Source of the DNA: Glossina fuscipes
Taxonomy: Eukaryota; Arthropoda; Insecta; Diptera; Glossinidae
NCBI RefSeq assembly: GCF_014805625.2
Contig: NW_024003726.1
Coordinates: 135,749 to 199,748 of the forward strand
Reading direction: 5' to 3'
Length of the DNA: 64,000 nucleotides
The notes under the pieces were generated by a model. That model was given only the letters and a program-made list of their open reading frames with translations, was not told the origin of the DNA and did not search any database. Both the position numbers and the translations under genes were made by a program. Shown piece by piece: positions 56,324 to 64,000 of the stretch (positions within the stretch are counted from its first letter, which is position 1; every line of letters begins with the position of its first letter).

Positions 56324-59300
56324 TTAGATAGTGAACTCAGTAGTATTAAAAAAGTAATATATTGAATTGATATTCTGTTCTGAAGCTGATTGTAGAATGT
56401 TCAAAGGGTTAATCGTTCCAAATGCAATACTTCTAGCCGAGGAAAAGTTAAGGCAATCGCAGAGAATGTGCTTTATAGTAAGAGTTTGTCCACAACAGCA
56501 GATTGGGCAAGAAGACTTCTTCAGGATCCATTGGTGAGTTGCAATTGGATGACCAAGGCGAATTCTCGAGAATGTTTGGATCTCGGTTTTCTCAATGTTT
56601 GTTGGATATAAAGGGGGAGTTAATTGAGGGTTAATAAAAGAGTAGTGTTGATGTTGTTGTTGTAAATTTCCTTCTGTAATTTTCTCTTTAACTTTTCTTC
56701 CAATATATCTTTGAAGATCCAACTTTTCCATGACATCATCCATAATTAGAGGAGCAGAAGCAGCATACTTTGCCGCTAAATCCGCCTGCTCATTTCCCAG
56801 TAAACCGATGTGACTTGGTACCCATAACATTTTAATTTTTCCGTCGTGTGTAGTAATTATATTCCTTAATTTGTTGATGGTGCTCCATCTCGAAGTCGAA
56901 GGATTCCGAACAGCTTGTAATACAGACAAACTGTCGGTAACAATAACGGTTTTGAGTTTGTTTTTATGGGCAAGGTTGGCAGCGTGAAGGATAGCTCTGG
57001 CTTCCGTTGTGAAAGTTGAAGTACTTTCGTGAAATATGTGGTTGAGAAGAACCTGTCCTGTAGCATCTACCACCGCACAAGCAGGAGGCAGACCAGGAGA
57101 TTTTGAGCCGTCTGTGTACAAAAGATTCCAACCAGTACTGTCCAATACTTGGGTTTTTTCAGCTATTAGATTCCTGAAGACGTAATTTGGAGTATCTTCT
57201 TTCTTGTGCATAGACAGTAAGATGTCAAAAGAGCAGCCTTTCAAAATCCAGGGAGGTTTAACACCAAAAGAGCGGAAAATTTTTAAGGGAATGTTCAATT
57301 CCTTTGCGATGCACAAACAATGGTCAATTGCAGGTGGTGACTTTGGAATTTTCTTCGCAATAATAATCTTTCTTACGTCATCACCGAGAATGGATTTGTT
57401 TGAATTAATAAGCTTGGGGACGATTTTGGCTTTTAACTCATAAAGTCTATTTTCTAAAGTTGGGAGACCAGTTTCGATTATAATATTATTTATGGGCGTC
57501 GTCCGAAAAGCATAACAACTTGCTCTGACGGCTTGGTGATAGACCGGTTTAAGGATTTTGATATTAGATTTGCAGCTATTGCCATTAATTATCAAAGCAT
57601 AGTCAATCTTGCTTAACACAAGCATTTTGGTAAGATAAGCAATAGTGTTAATATGCGCATGGCTTCTCCAAGCAACGTACTGTATGAAATTTACCCTTGT
57701 TAAAAGGGAGTTTTTTAACCGAAGGCAGTGTGCTTTCCAACGATAATTGTTGGAAAACGTGAGCCCGAGAACATGGAGCGTCTGCACATTTAGTACTGGT
57801 AAGTCGTTAATATGCATCAGTAGGTTTCCTGCATCGCACATTTGTTTTCGACAAATGTGCATTTTTTTTGATTTTTGTGTAGGAATTTTAGCTCCTGACG
57901 AGTTTGCCCATGTGGAGATCTCACACGAAATAAATTCGAGGATGTTGATTGCTTTCGTGTTGTCTTTTTCTTTTGTAAAAATGTATACATCGTCCGCGTA
58001 GAGACAATGTTCCACTCTTGGTACACGGCGAAGAATTTTGGTAATTTCGTTGAAGGCGATCTGGAAAAGCGTGACAGAGAGAGGAGATCCTTGCGGAATG
58101 CCATTCTTTAGCGGAAAGGAATCAGAAAGATGATTGTTGATTCTAACTTTGAACCGCCGATGCGACATGAATGATTTGATGTAGTTGAAGAATTTGGGTC
58201 CAACATTCCATGATTTCAAGAGTCTTAAGATAACATGAAGACCAACTCTGTCAAATGCTTTTTCGTAATCAATTGAGAGAATTGTTACGTGATTTCGTTC
58301 GGAAATTGCTTTGCTTGTAAAATAATCAATATGTAACAGAGCGTCGATGCACCCTCCACCCCGCTTGAAACCAACTTGTTGCTTTGTTATCAGGTTCTTG
58401 GAGTCAAGAAACCAAGATAATCTAGATGCCATAATCTTCTCTAATACCTTAGAGAGGCAAGATAAAAGAGAAATTGGGCGATAATCTGATGCGATGGAGA
58501 CATTTTTTGACTCTGGAATTGGAACAACTGTTGCCAGTTTCCACATGTAGGGTATATGGCCAGTCATAAATACCGTATTATATAGGTCCAGCAATTTCTT
58601 TTTACTAGACTTAGACATAGCACTGATCATTTGGTATGGGATGCGGTCTAGACCAGGTATCTCCCCCTTCAAATTGGAGAGACAACTTCCAAGTTCTGAG
58701 GTAGATACGCAATTTTCCAGGAACATGGCATATCTGTCGATATTATTTGAAAGAGATATTGGAGTCCTTTTATTTTCGATGAAAGCACTGAAGAAGTTGC
58801 TGTCAGAGGAGTATTCGCACCACACTTTTCCCAAGTACTTAGAAATCTCATCTGCGTCAGTTAAAGTTCCATTGGGAGTGCAGATGGCAGAAATTTCGTT
58901 CAGGTTTGAAGTCCCATTAATTCTGTTGCTTTTGTTCCAGACAACTTTCATTGATGTATTTCTGTGAATTCGTCTCCAGAAAAGTTCGAAACTAAATGAC
59001 TTTGATTTCCGTAATTCCTTCCTGAATAGAGCATTGGCCTTTTTGTATAATAACAAGTGATTCTGATCAGGAGATCTCTTAAAGCGGTGCCATAGATCCA
59101 TTTTATTTTTCCTCAAAAACGAAAGCGTGTTGTTCCACCAAGGAACCCTAGCTCGTTTAAATGAGGTGTTGGATTGAGGAATAGAAAGATGAGCAGCCGT
59201 GCGAATCGCTTTAGACATAATAGCAGCATCATGGTTGCAGTTTCCGTTAAATGGCTTTGAATTCAAAAATGACTCCACCTATTTGGAGTAATTGATCCAA

Positions 59301-60028
59301 TCCGCTTTATCTAGGAGGAATTTGGCCTGTTTTGCTGGAGAAGCAGAGGACATTGAAAGTTTACGATCGATTATGATTGGAAAGTGATCACTATTATGTA
59401 GATCATCAGAAATAGACCAGGACACCAAAGGAAGAAGTGATGGATAGCAACATGTTAAATCAATATGTGAAAAAGTATGATGAGTTGAGAAGTGCGTTGG
59501 TTTTCCATCATTTGAAATGCAGAGATTGCCTTGAAAAAAGGCCTTTTCTAAAACAGTACCGCGAGTGTTGTTCACTGATGAGCCGCAGATGGTATTCCAG
59601 CTGTTGAAATCGCCGCATATAATTAATGGGGGGGAAAGTACGGAGAACAAATTGTAGAGTTCTTGTTGAGAAAACGATTGCGAAGGTGGAATATAGAGCG
59701 AAAGCACTGTAAATTTTATATTTAACATTATTTGTATCGCTACGGCTTGTATATTTGAGCCTAAATTTATGCATTTGTGAGTTATACTTCATTTTATAAA
59801 AACACCAACTCCTTGTTTGAAATATAAATTTTGATCAGCATTCGTGAAGTATCCAGTATATAATTTGGGTGGAATAGGATCAAAAGAGCTTTTACAATGG
59901 GTCTCTTGAAGCGATAAAATGGTTGGATCAAAATCACTTATGAGTGTACGGAGTTCGTCAAAATTATTAAGAAGTCCCTTAATGTTCCATTGTAGAATTT
60001 TAAAAACTTTATTTAATTGTAATGACAT
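56324..60028 (-). pseudogene. LINE L-4 ORF2, endonuclease-RT-RNase H, two stops
   Basis: The ATG is at 60028, and 1,235 codons in one frame are broken only by TGA at 59789-59791 and TAG at 59279-59281. From 59278 to 56324, 984 codons are continuously open, covering the linker, the whole RT and RNase H and the C-terminus. Motifs include ILQWNIKG, QETHC, GDFNSWNT, ASDYRPISLLS, SIDYEKAFDRVG, YADDVYIFT, TDGSKSPGLPP, TEARAILHA, VTDSLSVLQA, WVPSHIGLLGNEQADLAAK and CCCGQTLTIKHILCDC. All RT and RNase H catalytic residues are present. Both stops fall in or just after the endonuclease. Confidence 0.93.
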
Positions 60029-60049
60029 GTAAGCAGAGTGGAGGGAGGG

Positions 60050-61376
60050 TTAAGTTGACATGTCAGCGTCTCCGTCAAGAAGGTCGCTATAGGAATTTTT
60101 CGTGAATGATTTATTCTTACCAGCAGAATAATCTCTACTTAGGCTATTTGGTGCATTTGAAGCGCAACGAGTTGGCGCACGTGAATAATGTGAAGTTGAA
60201 TGTTGATTAATGGATGAAAGAATGGATTCATTACCACTTATGATTTGTTGAGTAAAGTTGAGAGCTGGACATTCTGGAGAATTTGGTATATTAGATTTTA
60301 GCATATGTGTTGTTGTTTTAATTTTTTCAATATTTGGTGTTGCTTTGGTTTTTTCAATATTATCTTTGGCGGGTGATGTAACTGGTTTCGTAATATAATT
60401 TTTGGTTAATGGTGGAACAGGTTTTTCATTGGAAGCAGTTGGAGTTAAAGTCTTACTAGGCTCGATTTGCGAGGCAACAGCAGCGTAGGTATTACTTTTG
60501 CCAATTCCATGGGCTACAGATGGATTTCTTTTCCGGTATGTGCGTCGCGCTTCGCCCATGCTACAGTAATTTTCTGTTTTGATTTTTAGTATTTCACGCA
60601 TCTGTACAAAACGTGGGCATTGTTTGTCTAACGCTGAGTGTTGATCATTGCAATTTATGCAGAAACTACGGGTACAGCTTTGAGCATGTGGAGGATGACC
60701 ACAGTTAGCACAAGATGCAGCATTAGTGCATCTTTTTGCCGTATGACGCAGGCGTTGGCAATTTTTACACTTCATACGATTTGGAATGTATAGTTCTACT
60801 TTACATTTACACCATGCCACATCAACTGTTCACGGTAATCTATAGCGATCAAAAGTTAAAAAAATCCGTTCTGTAGGAGAGCGTGTTTTTCCGTCATCAT
60901 TCAGTTTGGTGAGTTTATATACTTCAGTCACTCCTTGATTGCCCATTTCGCGAACAATTTCATCTTCCGGCACATGCTTTAAGCAAGGGGCATATATGAC
61001 GCCTCTAACTGAGTTAAGTTTCTCATGCAGTTTAGCTGAAATAGCACATAGATTAGCTAAAGATTTGGCCTTTATTAGTTTTTCGGTTGCGCGCGGGTTC
61101 CCAGCGAGGACCAGTAAATTCCCATCGCGTAGAATCGAGATGGAGTCGATGTATTTTGTAATGCTATCTAGAGCTTTTTTTATAGCAAAAGGGATAATTT
61201 GGGAAATTGTTATTCGAGCATCGGTTGAAGAAATAACAATATATTTTTTATCAATAGGGGTTATATCATTAATTGGCAACACCGAAAATCGGAATTTTTA
61301 CTTTTTTTTCTTTGGGGGATGTTTCACTTAATAGATGAAATCTATTCGGGTTTTTATCTGGCGGCCCTGGGGCCAT
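60050..61376 (-). pseudogene. LINE L-4 ORF1, zinc-knuckle protein, nearly intact
   Basis: The ATG is at 61376 (MAPGPPDKNPNRFHLLSETS). A frameshift in an A-rich stretch near 61290-61310 breaks the N-terminus. The rest is open from 61282 to a TGA at about 60828-60830, where L-1 has CGA, then open again to 60050. Knuckles read CKNCQRLRHTAKRC, CANCGHPPHAQSC and CINCNDQHSALDKQC. The C-terminus is Ser/Asn-rich and ends GDADMST, as in L-1 and L-2. Confidence 0.9.
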
Positions 61377-61696
61377 TATGCCTTATTGGTGGCTATTGTT
61401 TATTATTTGTGAAATAACCACTCACTTGAAAAGGTTTGGGAAACTACTGAATAAAATGTCAGATGTTTTTAATTTTTTTTTTTTTTTTTATGTATTTAAA
61501 GGAAAACACTACGGTATCCGCGATGAACACTTTTCGCAATAAACACACAGAAAGTTCAATCGATTATAATAAGTTTGAAAACTTTTAAAAACGTATAACG
61601 CAATAAAGAAATTAAATAGAAGAATGAATTGCAAAAATTTTGTCACAAAGAGAAAAATATGACCACAGCGCTTGAACAGAGTTTGCCGTTTTGCTA

Positions 61697-61708
61697 ATAT
61701 TATTATGT
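61697..61708. repeat. 5' target-site duplication of LINE L-4
   Basis: atattattatgt, 10 of 12 identical to 56199-56210. Confidence 0.65.
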
Positions 61709-64000
61709 CACCAGTTTGTCCTAATATCTATCCTAATGCGATAATAAAGGTAGACATGTGTAGACTTTGACTTTGATGTATCATCATGTGTCAGGCGGTT
61801 CGCTGAAATGGCCTTTCAGACACGTATTGACAATTTTTACTATCAAGTGCGTTCGTCAACTTTGTTGCAACACACACATGCGCCACTATGCGCCCATAAC
61901 ACAAATTGGTAATCTCTCGAGGACAGACAGAAGATTTCGCCTTCAGAGAATTCGTAGAATGGAAATCGGGTGAAGGTAAACAGCATACGTTTTCGTTGGT
62001 CTTGGCTACTCAGAGTATATTAGAGCGTATCTGTAAGAAAACACCGCTGTAGTGGAAAAGTAATAAACAAAAACGCATTTTTCGTTTAAAGAATAAGGAG
62101 TTGAATTATGTAACGTAAGCGAACAGAGTTAGGGTAGGGTGTCGGTCGGTCCGTGTCCGCCAAAGACATTGCAGTAACGGCATCCCGTTATGCAAAATCG
62201 CGTGATTTTGCGGTTCTTTCCTTTTTTTTGCAAGAGTAGCGGCTAGCCACTGTATAGCAATGCAAAAAAAAAAAAGAAGAAAGAAAAGAAAAAAAGGAAA
62301 TAATCATGCGAGGGGATAGTTTTAAGTTGAGTTTAGTTCTGGCGGAGTTGAAGTGTAGAAGTCAACGAGTGCGCTTGCTTTTCTATAGTTTTTTGATCGT
62401 ATGGCTGAGCTCTGGCTGTTTTTTTTTTCCTTTTTTGAAATATGAGCTCAGACTGAAAGTTGACCATTAAAAATATCAAAAGAAAAGAAATAAATAGAAA
62501 AATACGCGAAAGAAAAATTTTGTGCAATTGAAATTAGAAATAAATTAATCCGGAAAAAAACGAAATTCAAAAAAAAAGATAAATTTTAATTAATTAATTA
62601 AAATCTTAAAGTAAAGCAACAAAAGCGACGGTAACAACGTTTTTTTCTTCTGTATTCCTTTTTTTACCTGGCTAGTGCTAATAAATTCGGTGTGCCCACA
62701 CACGTATTATAAAATTAACAGTACGAAGAAACAGTGGTGAGAAGATTGTACATAGTCAAGCTATCATTAGAGATTCATTACGACAACAATTTAGAAAAAA
62801 ATACTTTCTTTCGGGATTTGTATGAAGCTCCTGTAAAACCAAAACTGAATAAATTAAAGATATACAGAAATATACTGTAAAACAATTGAAAACATTAGAT
62901 TTGGGAAAGTGGGTAGAAGTGATTTCGCAAGAGCAAAATATGCTCACTTAAGGAATCAAAACTCCAGGTAGTTGCTAAGAAACTCGACGGTGACATAAAA
63001 AGTTCTTCATAATGTTAATAATTGTTTAAAGTAGTAATATTTCGCAACAAGGATTTAAACCATAAATTTCTATTGAGAGCCTTATCGAAATTTGCAATAG
63101 CTCTGTTTTTATTAGTTGTAATCTCTGCATTTATGAAGAATAAAAGCACATGCAAAAGCAAAGTAGTTACTCAAAAAGAAAAAAAACGTTCGAAATAAAT
63201 AATAAAAATGAGAGCCAATTAGATAAAAGTGGAAACAAAAATCTTAAAAGGAAAAATGAGAAACATTTGCGTGTATTGTTGAGCCAAAAAAATGCTCTAG
63301 ATTTGTACCCTAACTGGGATTATTGCTGAATTTCTCCTCTACACGCTTTGATTCCTTTTCTTTAAATTTTGCAAACCTACAAAATTCTCCAAAATAATTA
63401 ATCAATAGAGTGAAAAACAAGTGAAAGCAAGAACGAATTGTGTAAGGAAAACGAAGTAGTAGGTAGTATAAGTACCTTCAGCGTCACTGTGAAATTTTTT
63501 TTAGAAAGAGACGGAAGATATAAATTTGGTCGGTAAAAGTGACTTTTGGGATGCGGTACATTGAAAAAATTTTCTATTTGATGTGCCATTGCTTTTTGAT
63601 GGGATGAGACACGCCTTTTTTGTGGGATTTGGGATGAAAAAAGGTGTGGTTCATCCGACCCGAAGGGTTGAATCACGCCTTTTTTGGTGTTTGCGCCCAC
63701 CCGAAGACGTTCGAATGTTACCCGAATGGTATTCGTGTGAGTTTTTTTGAACCCGAGGGTCCGAGATGTATGTTCGTGTTGGGGTTCTCGAGGGTGTTGT
63801 TTTGACGACGTTGCAAACCTATGTTGGAAACGAAGTATACCCTACCCTGATATGTAGTTAAATCTGTTGAACCCTGTGCATTTCGACTCAACTCAATTCA
63901 ATTGTTTAACGTGCGAAGTGAAATTTTCATCTTTAAAGGATTTTGTTAAACACCAACCTTCGGCGAATCATATTCGGAGGAAGGAAGAAAAAGATGTATA
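61709..64000. other. no recognised feature
   Basis: Mixed composition with A and T runs. 62750-62950 reads on the plus strand as a few peptide-like segments (LGKWVEVISQEQNM) between stops, but I cannot name a family. 63600-63800 is less AT-rich and has short CCCGA-type words. No continuation of the gypsy LTR was found after L-4. Confidence 0.4.
62192..62211. other. short perfect hairpin
   Basis: GCAAAATC and GATTTTGC form an 8-bp perfect stem around a GCGT loop. No T run or other partner suggests a role. Confidence 0.6.

Larger units (their letters stand above)
56211..61696 (-). mobile_element. I-type LINE, most intact copy L-4
   Basis: A minus-strand copy of about 5.49 kb from the 5' CGGCAAACTCTGTTC motif (about 61689 downward) to the (TAA)n tail. 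It has the ORF1 20-base segment missing from L-1 and L-2 and the CAA codons where they have stops. It is the best template for the family consensus. It lies directly against the putative 3' LTR of the outer gypsy element. Confidence 0.92.

Overview
This looks like intergenic, transposon-dense heterochromatin-like DNA from a higher fly. It is AT-rich, has no intact host gene, contains relics of jockey-, I-, CR1-, gypsy- and piggyBac-type elements, and has a dispersed 'GTCTGTCTGTC' repeat of a style I associate with acalyptrate flies. A tephritid-like fly is my best guess; Drosophila-group or another dipteran is not excluded. Element names L-1 to L-4, C-A to C-C, G1/G2 and 'outer gypsy' are labels used only here.

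The dominant family (L) is an I-superfamily LINE of about 5.4 kb. ORF1 has three zinc knuckles. ORF2 has endonuclease, reverse transcriptase, RNase H and a C-terminal Cys/His knuckle. The 3' end is (TAA)n. Four near-full-length copies are present: L-1 (1972-7438, +), L-2 (28957-34324, -), L-3 (44184-53648, -, heavily interrupted) and L-4 (56211-61696, -). Each is flanked by a 12-bp target-site duplication, perfect for L-1 and L-2 and with 1-2 mismatches for L-3 and L-4. All four are disrupted. L-4 is closest to intact, with two in-frame stops in ORF2.

At 763-939 (-) sits a 177-bp SINE with a tRNA-like head (box A and box B), a (TAA)n tail and a perfect 14-bp target-site duplication. The last ~80 bp of the SINE align with the 3' UTR end of family L. 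This is the pattern expected of a LINE/SINE partnership and is the most interesting result here.

From left to right: unique DNA plus the SINE (1-1959); L-1; two jockey-type relics (8.2-9.3 and 11.3-11.9 kb) around a dispersed repeat (9.55-10.39 kb); an intronless broken copy of a choline/ethanolamine phosphotransferase gene (13.06-13.76 kb); a piggyBac-like fossil (13.9-15.9 kb); a LINE RT relic (16.3-16.9 kb); a tandem repeat (17.9-18.1 kb); CR1-like C-A with a PHD-finger ORF1 (20.0-24.6 kb); two gypsy pol relics (25.7-26.9 and 27.6-28.2 kb); L-2; a divergent CR1-like RT relic C-C (34.9-36.4 kb).

From about 38.9 to 61.7 kb there is a multi-level nest. A decayed gypsy-type LTR element (putative LTRs at 38896 and 55260, tRNA-Lys-type primer-binding motifs, gag, then PR/RH/IN with RT deleted) is split between gag and protease by L-3. 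L-3 is itself split by CR1-like C-B (47771-51174) and also holds an 842-bp patch of much younger, L-4-like sequence. L-4 lies against the downstream LTR-like repeat. Stretches described as empty were read on both strands by eye only.
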